Source of the DNA: Hungatella sp.
GTDB lineage: Bacteria; Bacillota; Clostridia; Lachnospirales; Lachnospiraceae
NCBI GenBank assembly: GCA_022795805.1
Contig: JAAWHK010000003.1
Coordinates: 1-64,000, forward strand
DNA: 64,000 nucleotides
Reading direction: 5' to 3'
This document shows, piece by piece, positions 27,278 through 36,864 of this stretch (its first letter is position 1; each line of letters opens with the position of its first letter). The notes under the pieces were generated by a model. That model did no database searches and had not been told where the DNA came from. It was given only the letters and a program-made list of their open reading frames with translations. A program made the translations under genes and the position numbers.

Positions 27278-28042
27278 CTACTTCTGATTTCGGAACACCG
27301 GATCCGCAGGATGACCTCCGATGATCTTCTGCATGGTTCTCTGCACCGCATCCTGTGAATTCTTCCAGCTTTTATCCGCGTTCCGGTAATCATACTTCTC
27401 GATGAGCCAGTCAATATCCTCCTGCATCCGCGACAGCTCCCGCTTCATCTGTCCAAAAAGCACGGAAAACACCTGCTCCTTCTCCCCGGCTTTCAGTTCC
27501 CTGTCGCACACCTGCACCAGATCCGCGAAGTGATGGATGCAGAATCCCCTGGAATCCTCCGCCAGTTTAAGAAAATCCTTTTCGTGCTTAACCTGGTGGA
27601 TAAAGGTATCCAGCACCCTTTCATACGTCTCCTCCACTCTCCCGCATATGTAGCAGTGGGACTCCTCCTGCCGAATCCAGCCGCTGAGAGTGCATTCTTG
27701 GTCCTCCTTCTTCCTCAGCTTCCCGAAGATCGTAACCGGCTGGGGGGTAAATTCATCCATCCGTTTCTCCAGCTCCCGCCGCAGCCATGTCAGTCTGGTC
27801 TTGAAGATCCACGCATTGCCCAGATTGTTGCCGTAGTCAAACATGGCCTTCGTGTGGCGGCGGCAGAACCCCGCCCTGTCGGTTCTGTCCCGGATATCGC
27901 TTTCCATGTAGGAGGAACCCAGGACGAATTCAATAGCCTCCTGCTCCAGCTTTCTCTCCAGCCAGCAAAAAGGGCACTCATCCCCTGACGTCAGGGCGTC
28001 GTGAAGCTCTATAGTGTATAATTTTTCCTTCATATTTATCAT
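27278..28042 (-). CDS. DUF6062-like protein of unknown function, cysteine-pair rich
   Basis: MKEKLYTIELHDALTSGDECPFCWLERKLEQEAIEFVLGSSYMESDIRDRTDRAGFCRRHTKAMF...CYICGRVEE...GFCIHH. Confidence 0.75.
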   Translation of the reverse strand: MINMKEKLYTIELHDALTSGDECPFCWLERKLEQEAIEFVLGSSYMESDIRDRTDRAGFCRRHTKAMFDYGNNLGNAWIFKTRLTWLRRELEKRMDEFTPQPVTIFGKLRKKEDQECTLSGWIRQEESHCYICGRVEETYERVLDTFIHQVKHEKDFLKLAEDSRGFCIHHFADLVQVCDRELKAGEKEQVFSVLFGQMKRELSRMQEDIDWLIEKYDYRNADKSWKNSQDAVQRTMQKIIGGHPADPVFRNQK

Positions 28043-28116
28043 CTCCTGCCACTATCATACACAATCTCTCCTTCCTCCGTCAAGTTAAGATTCCCGCCCT
28101 TCCCGTCTTCCGATTA

Positions 28117-28143
28117 ATTCCATTTATTCCATTATATTCCATT
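28117..28143. repeat. Three direct ATTCCATT repeats in HTH gene promoter (candidate operator)
   Basis: ATTCCATT at 28117, 28126 and 28136, followed by a TATACT -10-like hexamer. Confidence 0.6.
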
Positions 28144-28207
28144 TATGGACAATATACTTATGACGGGGGAGAGGGGTTAAATAGGATACAAGGAGGAGGT
28201 TTTACCA

Positions 28208-28492
28208 ATGATTACCTATGAGCCATTGTGGAAAACAATGAAGGAGAAGAAAATCAGCCAGTACCGCCTGATCAAATATTACGGCTTCAGCTCAGGCCAG
28301 ATCAACCGGCTGAAAAACAATCAATACGTCTCCACTCATACAATCGGTGTACTCTGTACCATTCTGAAATGTTCTGTGCAGGACGTTATGGAATTCCGCA
28401 TGGACAACAGCGAGTACGCCTTTCCCCTGCCGGAAATGTACGAAAACCATGTCAGTGACGATCCGAAACCGCTGATTCCGCTGGATCAGTAA
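28208..28492 (+). CDS. Small helix-turn-helix (Cro/CI-type) transcriptional regulator
   Basis: WKTMKEKKISQYRLIKYYGFSSGQINRLKNNQYVSTHTIGVLCTILKCSVQDVMEF; RBS AAGGAGGAGG. Confidence 0.9.
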   Translation: MITYEPLWKTMKEKKISQYRLIKYYGFSSGQINRLKNNQYVSTHTIGVLCTILKCSVQDVMEFRMDNSEYAFPLPEMYENHVSDDPKPLIPLDQ

Positions 28493-28618
28493 CCGATCCG
28501 GTGCTTTCATATTTTCCGCAGATTCAGGCGTCGTATCACCATCGTGTCACCAAATTTAATAAAAGAGCTGTTAAAAAGCTTCCCTCTGTGGTATGATTTA
28601 TCCATGGTGAATACCAGC

Positions 28619-28674
28619 GCCACAGGATTTTCTTGCAGCAAACCGCACGCGGCCGCCTGCTGCAAGAATCCTTG
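28619..28674. repeat. Long imperfect hairpin
   Basis: AGGATTTTCTTGCAGCA ... TGCTGCAAGAATCCT, 15-bp stem with 2-nt bulge and GCGGCCGC in the loop. Confidence 0.6.
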
Positions 28675-28796
28675 GTGAAACAGGGCAGCAGCCGCGGCCC
28701 CCGGATACGGATAAACATATAAAAAGGGATTGTGCCGCCTTATCATGATCAGATTCCATGTAAGGCGCGGCCTTTTGAGACTTGCGGAGGAATACG

Positions 28797-29831
28797 ATGG
28801 AAAAAAAGAAACAATATAACGGACTGGATATAATGAAGGTGATCATGGCCGTGCTGGTAGCGGCACGCCATATGATCCAGCTTTTTTATCCGGCAGAAAG
28901 TAAATGGCGCCTGGTAATCGGCGCCTGGCTCTCTAATCTGGCTGTGCCTGTATTTTTTATCACTGCCGGATTTTTTCTGTTTAATAAGGTGGACCGAAAC
29001 AAAAAAGAGGAGAGCAAAAGGGCACTGTTTAAATACGGTACAAGGATTCTGAATCTTTATGTGATCTGGTCGGTGATCTATCTTCCCATTGATTATATCA
29101 ACTGGAAAAACGGGCCCGAAAAGGATATACAAGCGACCGTTTTAAACTATATAAAATCCTTCTTTTTCTGCAGTACTACCGTCCAGCTGTGGTATCTCCC
29201 CGCGCTTTTGACAGCATGCCTTTTGGTGGCAGCCGCTTACATGGCCGGGGTAAGGATTTCATATCTTTTGATCGCGGGCGCGCTTCTCTTTGCCGCGGGC
29301 TGTATCGGCGACAACTGGTATTTTAATCAGCAGCTTCCCATGGGCCTCCAGCAAGCCTTACACGTATATGCCCAATATTTTATGACCATGCGCAACGGAA
29401 TTTTTTACGGATTCTTCTTTGTTGCCATAGGTTTGTGGTTCTCAAAGTCGCAAAGAAACATTCCCTTTGTTCCGGCCATGGCAGGAAGCGGAATATTCCT
29501 GGCGTGTATGCTCTGTGAGGTTCTTCGGTGCAGCAATACCAATATGGTATTCATGTCAGCGCCCGCAGCCTTTTTCCTGTTTGCAGCGGCTTCCTCCGTC
29601 AACTTAAAGAACCGAAAGCTGTATCCCAGGCTTCGGATGACCAGTGAATGGATTTATCTGTCCCATGTATATTTCTTTCATTTCTATGGATGGGTACGCA
29701 GATGGAATCCCCTCCCGGCCACCAAAAAAGGGATTACCATCTCCATCCTGGGACCTATGATCCTGTTTTCCTGGTGCATGGCCTGTCTGTCCGAGAAAAA
29801 AGCGGGACGCTGGCTGAAAAAACTCGTCTGA
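28797..29831 (+). CDS. Acyltransferase family (acyltransferase-3) membrane protein
   Basis: NGLDIMKVIMAVLVAARHMIQLF..LAVPVFFITAGFFLFNK..; ~10 TM segments; RBS GGAGG. Confidence 0.85.
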   Translation: MEKKKQYNGLDIMKVIMAVLVAARHMIQLFYPAESKWRLVIGAWLSNLAVPVFFITAGFFLFNKVDRNKKEESKRALFKYGTRILNLYVIWSVIYLPIDYINWKNGPEKDIQATVLNYIKSFFFCSTTVQLWYLPALLTACLLVAAAYMAGVRISYLLIAGALLFAAGCIGDNWYFNQQLPMGLQQALHVYAQYFMTMRNGIFYGFFFVAIGLWFSKSQRNIPFVPAMAGSGIFLACMLCEVLRCSNTNMVFMSAPAAFFLFAAASSVNLKNRKLYPRLRMTSEWIYLSHVYFFHFYGWVRRWNPLPATKKGITISILGPMILFSWCMACLSEKKAGRWLKKLV

Positions 29832-29840
29832 TTCTGCGCA

Positions 29841-31130
29841 TTACGGCTGTATCCACGCCCCGTCCGCTCCCACCTGATATCCGTCCGGCGTCCGGGTGTT
29901 GGTGAGCATGGCCCCCTGGCTGCCCAGATAGAACCATTTGCCGTTGTCCTCCACCCAGTAATTCGCCGCCATGGCTCCGCTGGAGCGGAAATAGTACCAC
30001 GCCCCGTTGGTGAACTGCCGCCATCCCGTGGCCATATATCCGTCCCCGTCAATCCAGTACTCCGCCTGGTCCACATTCAGCCACTCCCCTGCCGCTCTGG
30101 TTCCGTTCTGCTTTATGTAATACCATCTTCCGCCGTCCTTAACCCACCCGGCCGATACCGCCGGCCCCTGGCCCGGCCCCGTCTGTGAACCTCCGGATGT
30201 CTGTGTACTTCCGGCACCCGGTCCCGGGCTCACCGTCGGCTGTCCGCTGCCGGCCACCGCAAACCCGTAGTCCAAAAGAGCCTTGGTGTCCCCGTAGTGG
30301 GTGGACTTGCTCTTCATCACCACGGCGATCAGGCGGACGCCGTCCCTCTCCACCCCCGTCACCAGGGTGTTGCCGGCCAGGGACGTGTAGCCGGTCTTGC
30401 CTCCGATGATCCCCTGATAATACCTGGAATCTGCCGGATACATCATCTTGTGTCCCGGGCTTATGGTCTTTGCCTTCTCCTTCTTGATGGCAGGAAACTG
30501 ATAGCTGGTGGTGGTGGAGATCCTGCACAAGGTCTCATTCTGGAAGGCGGCCCTTCCGATCAGCGCCATGTCGTAGGGTGTGGTGTAATGGCTGCTGTCA
30601 TTCAGCCCGTGGGGATTGACAAAATGGGTTCCCGTGCATCCCAGCTGGGCCGCTCTCTGGTTCATCAGGTCCGCGAAACCGCTGACGCTGCCCGACACAT
30701 GCTCCGCCAGGCCGTTGGCCACCTCGTTGGCCGACTTCAGCAGAAGGCCGTACATGCACTGCTCCACGGTCAGTTTATCCCCCTCCGTCACGTTTAGGGA
30801 CACGGCCCCCGACTCGAGATTGGTGGTGGCTGTCTTTGAGAAAGTCACCACATCGCCTAAATCAGCCCGCTCCAGAACCAGCATGGCCGTCATCAGCTTG
30901 GTGGTGCTGGCCGGATAAAACCGGGTTTTCTCATTCTTTCCATATAGGATACTGCCGCTTGCAGCGTCGATCACCACCGCGCCCTCGGCCTGAATCTCCG
31001 GTTGGGCCACAGAATGACTGCCTGCTGCCATACTTCCTGCCCCCGGCCCCGTGACCGCGGCCTGAACCGGAAAGCTTACTGCAAGGCACAGCGCCATAGC
31101 CAGCCCTGCCGTCTTTCTCCATCGTCTCAT
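29841..31130 (-). CDS. D-alanyl-D-alanine carboxypeptidase with C-terminal cell-wall-binding (choline-binding-type) repeats
   Basis: FYPASTTKLMTAMLVLE (SxxK), KSANEVANGLAEH (SxN), GGKTGYTSLAGN (KTG); GRWYYIKQNGTRAAGEWL.. repeats. Confidence 0.93.
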   Translation of the reverse strand: MRRWRKTAGLAMALCLAVSFPVQAAVTGPGAGSMAAGSHSVAQPEIQAEGAVVIDAASGSILYGKNEKTRFYPASTTKLMTAMLVLERADLGDVVTFSKTATTNLESGAVSLNVTEGDKLTVEQCMYGLLLKSANEVANGLAEHVSGSVSGFADLMNQRAAQLGCTGTHFVNPHGLNDSSHYTTPYDMALIGRAAFQNETLCRISTTTSYQFPAIKKEKAKTISPGHKMMYPADSRYYQGIIGGKTGYTSLAGNTLVTGVERDGVRLIAVVMKSKSTHYGDTKALLDYGFAVAGSGQPTVSPGPGAGSTQTSGGSQTGPGQGPAVSAGWVKDGGRWYYIKQNGTRAAGEWLNVDQAEYWIDGDGYMATGWRQFTNGAWYYFRSSGAMAANYWVEDNGKWFYLGSQGAMLTNTRTPDGYQVGADGAWIQP

Positions 31131-31171
31131 CGCTTACGTTTCTCCTGACTGTTTTTTGACTGTCTGTCCTG

Positions 31172-32275
31172 TTACCTCTCTTCGGCCTTAAACTTCTTGG
31201 CCTGACTCTGAATCAGTTCCTCATCATCAAAGTAATTAATCTTCATGGCCGCCTTCACATCCGCCAGGGTCTGCGCCGCCGCCCTCTGTGCTTTTTCGCT
31301 TCCCTCCCTGAGGATGCGGTAAACCTCCGGTATCTTCTGCTCGTACTCCTTCCTCCTGGCCCGGATGGGAGCCAGCTCATCCTGCAGCACCTGATTCAGG
31401 AATTTCTTGACCTTCACATCCCCCAGACCGCCTCTGGTGTAGTGAGCCTTAAGCTCATCCAGGTTCCCATACTCCGGCCAGAACCGTTCAAAATGATCGT
31501 CCCGGCAGAAGGCCTCCAGGTAGATAAACACCGGGTTGCCCTCCACGCGTCCCGGATCCTGAACCCTCAGATGGTTGGGATCCGTAAACATGCTCATAAC
31601 CTTCTTCCTTACCTCCTCCTCCGTGTCGGACAGGTAGATGCAGTTGTTCAGGGACTTGCTCATCTTCGCCTTGCCGTCGATGCCCGGAAGCCTCATGCAC
31701 GCCTTGTTGTCCGGCAGAAGCACGTCCGGCTCCACCAGAACCTCCCCGTAGATGTGGTTGAAGCTTCTGACGATCTCCCTGGTCTGCTCGATCATGGGAA
31801 GCTGATCCTCCCCCACTGGAACCGTGGTGGCCTTAAATGCCGTAATATCCGACGCCTGGCTGATGGGATAGGCGAAAAAACCTACAGGGATGCTGGCTTC
31901 GAAGTTGCGCATCCTGATCTCGTTCTTCACCGTGGGATTCCTCTGGAGCCTGGACACGGTCACCAGATTCATGTAGTAAAAGGTCAGCTCCGTCAGCTCC
32001 GGAATCTGGGACTGAATAAACAGGGTGGACTTCTCCGGGTCCAGACCGCAGGAAAGGTAATCCAGGGCCACCTCGATGATATTCTGACGCACTTTCTCAG
32101 GATTGTCCGCATTGTCCGTGAGAGCCTGGGCGTCGGCGATCATAATAAAGATATCGTCAAATTCACCGCTGTTCTGAAGCTGTACCCGCCGTTTCAAAGA
32201 GCCCGCATAGTGTCCCACATGCAGTCTCCCCGTGGGCCTGTCCCCGGTTAAAATGATTTTCCTTTTATCTCCCAT
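31172..32275 (-). CDS. trpS: Tryptophanyl-tRNA synthetase
   Basis: [56 protein letters not shown]. Confidence 0.96.
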   Translation of the reverse strand: MGDKRKIILTGDRPTGRLHVGHYAGSLKRRVQLQNSGEFDDIFIMIADAQALTDNADNPEKVRQNIIEVALDYLSCGLDPEKSTLFIQSQIPELTELTFYYMNLVTVSRLQRNPTVKNEIRMRNFEASIPVGFFAYPISQASDITAFKATTVPVGEDQLPMIEQTREIVRSFNHIYGEVLVEPDVLLPDNKACMRLPGIDGKAKMSKSLNNCIYLSDTEEEVRKKVMSMFTDPNHLRVQDPGRVEGNPVFIYLEAFCRDDHFERFWPEYGNLDELKAHYTRGGLGDVKVKKFLNQVLQDELAPIRARRKEYEQKIPEVYRILREGSEKAQRAAAQTLADVKAAMKINYFDDEELIQSQAKKFKAEER

Positions 32276-32395
32276 ATCTTCCTCCTCTTTGTTCTAAACA
32301 CTCCGCCTGCCGGCATCAGGCGCAGATTCAACTATGCCGGATCCATGATATCTGATTTTATCACAGCTTTCTGTCTTTTTCCACTTTCAATTCCC

Positions 32396-33778
32396 TTACG
32401 ATTTATCCTCCGTCACTCTCTGGCTGCTCCTGGCAAAAATCCTCCTCAGCATCACCACGGCGGCGATGGTCAGCACAAATTCCGCCACAGGCTGGGCGTA
32501 AGCCAGCCCGAACAGGGGATACAGATAATTCAGAATAAACAGGGCCGGGATCTCCAGAATAATCTTCCTCATTATGGCAAATATCAGCGCGTTTTTGCCC
32601 AGGCCGAGAGCCTGGAACACGCCTACGGCCAGAAAATCCATATAGATCAGCGGCTGCGCCAGGCAAAGGCCCCGCAAAAACTTTGTGCCGTAGGCGATAA
32701 TGGCCTCACTGTCCATAAACAGGGCGATGAGTCTGTCCGCCCACATATAGTAGCCCAATGTGACGCAGATCATGGCCGGAAGCATCAGCTTTATGGCAAA
32801 CAGGACGGTATCCTTCATCCTCCTGTGGTTTCCGCTGGAATAGGTGTAGCTGACCAGGGGCATGATCCCCTGGGAGAATCCCAAAGCAATCTGGAAGGGT
32901 ACCATGTTGATCTTCTGGGCGATGCCCATGGAAGCCACCGCGTCCGCGCCGTAGCCGGAAGTAAAATTGTTCAGGATCGTCATGCCTGTCACGTTCAGCA
33001 GGTTCTGGATGGATGCCGGGATCCCCACGGCACAGATTCCCAGGACGATAAAGCGCTGAAAGCCGAATTTTTTCGGACTGACGCTTACAAACGTATGTTT
33101 CCGCTTCACATACAGAAGCACAAAGAAATACCCGCAGGCAAAACAGTTGGAAAGAAACGTGGCCAGTCCCGCCCCGGCCGCCCCCATATTAAACCCCCAG
33201 GGGAGGATGAACACGGGATCCAGAATCATATTAAGGAAACACCCGCTCATGGTCCCGATGCTGGCATGAAGCGACGCCCCCTCCGATCGCACCATATAGG
33301 CCATAACCACATTGAGAATGGAGGGCGCGGCCCCCCATGTGACCGTCCACAGCATGTAGCTGTCCGTAGCCGCCCGCGTCGCCTCATCGGCCCCCAGCGC
33401 CGTCAGAAGCGGGGCCTTAAACACCGTGCACAGAAGGGAAAAAAGGATTCCGCACAGCAGGGAACAGTAGAATCCGAACGCGGAGCTTCTCCTCACGGTC
33501 TCATAATCCCTGCGCCCCAGCGCCCGGCTCATCATACTGGACGTCCCCACGCCGAACAGGTTGTTCACCGCGTTGAACGCCAGGAGCACCGGGTAAGCCA
33601 GGGTCACCGCCGCATTCTGTACCGAATCATTGAGCATCCCCACGAAATAAGTGTCCGCCAGGTTGTAGATCACCATGACCAGAGAGCTTAAAATCGTTGG
33701 CACTGCCAGCCTGGCTATGGCCCTCGGTATGGGCATCTTCTCAAATAACAGTATCTTCTGATCTTCTTCCAATCCCAA
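32396..33778 (-). CDS. MATE family efflux transporter
   Basis: IPRAIARLAVPTILSSLVMVIYNLADTYFVGMLNDS.. Confidence 0.95.
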   Translation of the reverse strand: MGLEEDQKILLFEKMPIPRAIARLAVPTILSSLVMVIYNLADTYFVGMLNDSVQNAAVTLAYPVLLAFNAVNNLFGVGTSSMMSRALGRRDYETVRRSSAFGFYCSLLCGILFSLLCTVFKAPLLTALGADEATRAATDSYMLWTVTWGAAPSILNVVMAYMVRSEGASLHASIGTMSGCFLNMILDPVFILPWGFNMGAAGAGLATFLSNCFACGYFFVLLYVKRKHTFVSVSPKKFGFQRFIVLGICAVGIPASIQNLLNVTGMTILNNFTSGYGADAVASMGIAQKINMVPFQIALGFSQGIMPLVSYTYSSGNHRRMKDTVLFAIKLMLPAMICVTLGYYMWADRLIALFMDSEAIIAYGTKFLRGLCLAQPLIYMDFLAVGVFQALGLGKNALIFAIMRKIILEIPALFILNYLYPLFGLAYAQPVAEFVLTIAAVVMLRRIFARSSQRVTEDKS

Positions 33779-33790
33779 TCTTCCCCTTTC

Positions 33791-34417
33791 CTAATCCAAA
33801 ACAGCCCCGCCGGGCATCTCTTTCGCCTCTGTCATGTCTGCCATGTCCTCCATCAGACGCCATATCTCCTCCCGTCCCTGTTTCGTCTGGGCGGAAAACG
33901 GGATCAGAACGTCTCCCTTCTCCATGCCCAGCCCGTTTCGGAGCATCTTCACATGCTTGGGCACCTGACTGCGGTTGATCTTATCCAGTTTCGTGGCGAT
34001 GATCACCGGGCGGTAGCCGTTGTACACGATCCAGTCGTACATGGTTTTGTCATTGGCCGACGGCTCATGACGGATGTCCACCAGGAGAAACACGCCCCTG
34101 AGCATCCCCGACTTTCTCAGATACCTCTCGATCATCTTCCCCCATTTTTCCTTGGCCTCCACGGACACCTTTGCGTAGCCGTATCCCGGCAGATCCACAA
34201 AATACATCTGATCGTTCACATGGTAAAAATTGATGGTCTGGGTCTTCCCCGGCTGGGACGACGTCCTGGCCAGGGATTTCCGGTTCATGAGGCCGTTGAT
34301 CAGGGACGACTTCCCCACATTTGATTTTCCCGCAAAGGCAAATTCCGGATGCGTATTCTCCGGCAGCGCGCTGGTGATTCCGCACACCGTCTCAAGCTCG
34401 GCTTTCTTTATAATCAT
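33791..34417 (-). CDS. engB: Ribosome biogenesis GTP-binding protein YsxC/EngB
   Basis: EFAFAGKSNVGKSSLINGLMNRKSLARTSSQPGKTQTINFYHVND..FVDLPGYGYAKVS. Confidence 0.96.
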   Translation of the reverse strand: MIIKKAELETVCGITSALPENTHPEFAFAGKSNVGKSSLINGLMNRKSLARTSSQPGKTQTINFYHVNDQMYFVDLPGYGYAKVSVEAKEKWGKMIERYLRKSGMLRGVFLLVDIRHEPSANDKTMYDWIVYNGYRPVIIATKLDKINRSQVPKHVKMLRNGLGMEKGDVLIPFSAQTKQGREEIWRLMEDMADMTEAKEMPGGAVLD

Positions 34418-34430
34418 AGTCTGCTCCTTT

Positions 34431-36761
34431 TTACGATTGGGCCGCCGGGACAAGAGCCTCCTCACGCACAAGGACCATATCCTGTACATACACGATGTTC
34501 AGCCCCTCCGTGATCTCCTCTGACAGCTCCTCTATGTCCGGCCTGTTTTTCTCCGGCACCAGGACCTTTTTTATGTGGGCCATCCTGGCAGCCAGCACTT
34601 TCTCCTTCAGTCCTCCCACGGGCAGCACGCGCCCTCTCAGGGTAATCTCCCCGGTCATGGCCGTCTTCGCGTCCACAGGCCGGTCGATGACCGCGGACAG
34701 CATGGCCGTGGCCATGGCGATTCCGGCGGAAGGCCCGTCCTTGGGGACCGCCCCCTCAGGGATATGCAGATGGATGTCGTGCGTCTCAAAGAAATCCTCC
34801 GCCACCTTATACTCCGGACACGCGGAGCGCACGTAGGTGAGGGCAATGCGGGCCGACTCCTTCATCACGTCCCCCATCTGCCCCGTCATCAGAAGCTCTC
34901 CCTTTCCCGGCATCACATTGACCTCTATCTGCAGCGTGTCTCCCCCTGCGCTGGTCCAGGCCAGCCCCCGGACAATGCCTGTCTGGTCCTTCTCGTTGGC
35001 ATCCTCAAAGGATATTTTCTCCTTGCCCAGATACCTCTCCAGATCCCTCTCCTCCACCTGCTTTCCGGTCTGTTTGTCCTTCAGATACTCTCTGGCCGCT
35101 TTCCGGCAGATATCGCCGATGCGGCGCTCCAGGTTTCTCACTCCCGCCTCCCGGGTGTAGTTGTGGATAATCTTTCTCAGGGCGTCGTCGCTTATGGAAA
35201 GGTGCTCTTCGCCCAGGCCGTTTTTCTCCAGCTGTTTTTTCACCAGATACTGCCTGGCAATATGGAATTTCTCGTTCTCCGTGTAGCTGCTGACCTCAAT
35301 GATCTCCATGCGGTCCAAAAGAGGTCTGGGTATGGTCTCCGTGGTGTTGGCCGTGGCGATAAAAAGTACCTGGGACAGATCAATGGGAACTTCCACGTAG
35401 TGGTCCCTGAACTTCACGTTCTGCTCCCCGTCCAGCACCTCCAAAAGGGCTGATGACACATCCCCCTTGTAGTCGCTGCTCACCTTGTCGATCTCGTCCA
35501 GAAGCATCAGAGGATTGCCCACGCCCGCCTGGCGCAGCCCCTCCGTAAGCCTCCCGGGCATGGCTCCCACATAGGTCTTTCGGTGTCCCCTGATCTCCGC
35601 CTCGTCCCTCACGCCGCCCAGGCTGATACGCACGTATTTTTTGTTTAAAGCCCTGGCCACGGACCTGGCGATGGAGGTCTTTCCCGTCCCCGGAGGACCC
35701 ACCAGGCACAGGATAGGCCCGCCGCTTTTCTTTGTGAGGCTTCTCACGGCCAGATACTCCAGAACCCGCTCCTTCACCTTCTCCAGCCCGTAGTGATCCG
35801 CATTCAGGATCTCTTCCCCGTGGCTGATGTCATGGTTGTCCCTGGAGAATTTATTCCAGGGCAGTTCCAGAAGCGTCTCGATGTAGGTGCGAAGCACGCC
35901 GGCCTCCTGGCTGCTGGACTGCATGGTTCTGAAACGGCCGATCTCCTTTCTCAGCTTTTCCTTGGTCTCCCTGTCCGCCTTCAGTTTCTCCGTCCTCTCC
36001 AGATAAGTATCCGCGTCGCCGCTGCTGCCGTCCTCCCCCAGCTCTTTCCGGATAACGCGCATCTGCTCCCGGAGAATATAATCCTTCTGGTTTTTGTCAA
36101 TATGGACTCTGACTTTGCTCTGAAATTCCTGTTTGATATGGATGGCCTCTATCTCGTTCATCAGCCGGCGTATCAGGACTTCGTACAGCTGGCTCTCGCA
36201 GTCCGCCTCCAGAATCTCCTGGCTCACGGTGCAGTCCCACGGCATCTCATTGCAGGTCTCAGCCATAAGCTCCGACAGATCCTGAAGCATCACCAGCTGA
36301 GGCAGTTTCTCTCTGGCAAACTTTACGTTCCCCTCCCCGTACTCGGTCAGCTTGTCCTTCAGAACCCGCATCATGGCCTCGCTGGCCATGTCGTCCGTCA
36401 TATCCTGCTTCACCGGGGCCAGCTCCACATCCCCTGTAAGCATCACCTCCGTGGCATTCATCTCCACCAGGTACGCCCGCTCCACGCCCTCCACCATAAC
36501 CCGGACGACGCCGCCGGGCATCTTTATCAGCTGCCTCACCTCCGCGATGGTTCCCACATCCCAAAGCTGGTCCCGGGAGGGGTCCGCCACATCCGGAGAT
36601 TTCTGCGCCACCAAAAACAGCTTCTGGTCCGCGAGCATGGCCGCCTCCAGGGCAGCGACAGATTTCTTCCGGCTGATGTCAAAATATTTTGTTGTATTTG
36701 GAAGCACTGTCATTCCCCGCAGTGCTATGATCGGGATGATCTTGACACACTCTCCCATCAT
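34431..36761 (-). CDS. lon: ATP-dependent protease Lon
   Basis: CLVGPPGTGKTSIARSVARALNKKYVRISLGGVRDEAEIRGHRKTYVGAMPGR..PKDGPSAGIAMATAMLS. Confidence 0.97.
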   Translation of the reverse strand: MMGECVKIIPIIALRGMTVLPNTTKYFDISRKKSVAALEAAMLADQKLFLVAQKSPDVADPSRDQLWDVGTIAEVRQLIKMPGGVVRVMVEGVERAYLVEMNATEVMLTGDVELAPVKQDMTDDMASEAMMRVLKDKLTEYGEGNVKFAREKLPQLVMLQDLSELMAETCNEMPWDCTVSQEILEADCESQLYEVLIRRLMNEIEAIHIKQEFQSKVRVHIDKNQKDYILREQMRVIRKELGEDGSSGDADTYLERTEKLKADRETKEKLRKEIGRFRTMQSSSQEAGVLRTYIETLLELPWNKFSRDNHDISHGEEILNADHYGLEKVKERVLEYLAVRSLTKKSGGPILCLVGPPGTGKTSIARSVARALNKKYVRISLGGVRDEAEIRGHRKTYVGAMPGRLTEGLRQAGVGNPLMLLDEIDKVSSDYKGDVSSALLEVLDGEQNVKFRDHYVEVPIDLSQVLFIATANTTETIPRPLLDRMEIIEVSSYTENEKFHIARQYLVKKQLEKNGLGEEHLSISDDALRKIIHNYTREAGVRNLERRIGDICRKAAREYLKDKQTGKQVEERDLERYLGKEKISFEDANEKDQTGIVRGLAWTSAGGDTLQIEVNVMPGKGELLMTGQMGDVMKESARIALTYVRSACPEYKVAEDFFETHDIHLHIPEGAVPKDGPSAGIAMATAMLSAVIDRPVDAKTAMTGEITLRGRVLPVGGLKEKVLAARMAHIKKVLVPEKNRPDIEELSEEITEGLNIVYVQDMVLVREEALVPAAQS

Positions 36762-36825
36762 GCTCCTCTCTTTCCCGTGTCTTAACCTGTGTATATAATC
36801 CTCAGTTCCCTGCAAGGTAAAGAAA

Positions 36826-36845
36826 ATGGGAGCAAATGCTCCCAT
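36826..36845 (-). terminator. Hairpin terminator between clpX and lon
   Basis: ATGGGAGC-aaat-GCTCCCAT followed on minus strand by TTTTCTTT. Confidence 0.7.
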
Positions 36846-36864
36846 CAAATCTTTCGGCCGGAAT

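Noticed and set aside
32276-32395. Possible T-box leader for trpS (and 47447-47600 for gltX)
   Set aside because: No T-box TGGNACCGCG-type sequence or antiterminator found in these spacers.
32345-33691. 448-aa + strand ORF
   Set aside because: Antisense shadow of the MATE transporter.
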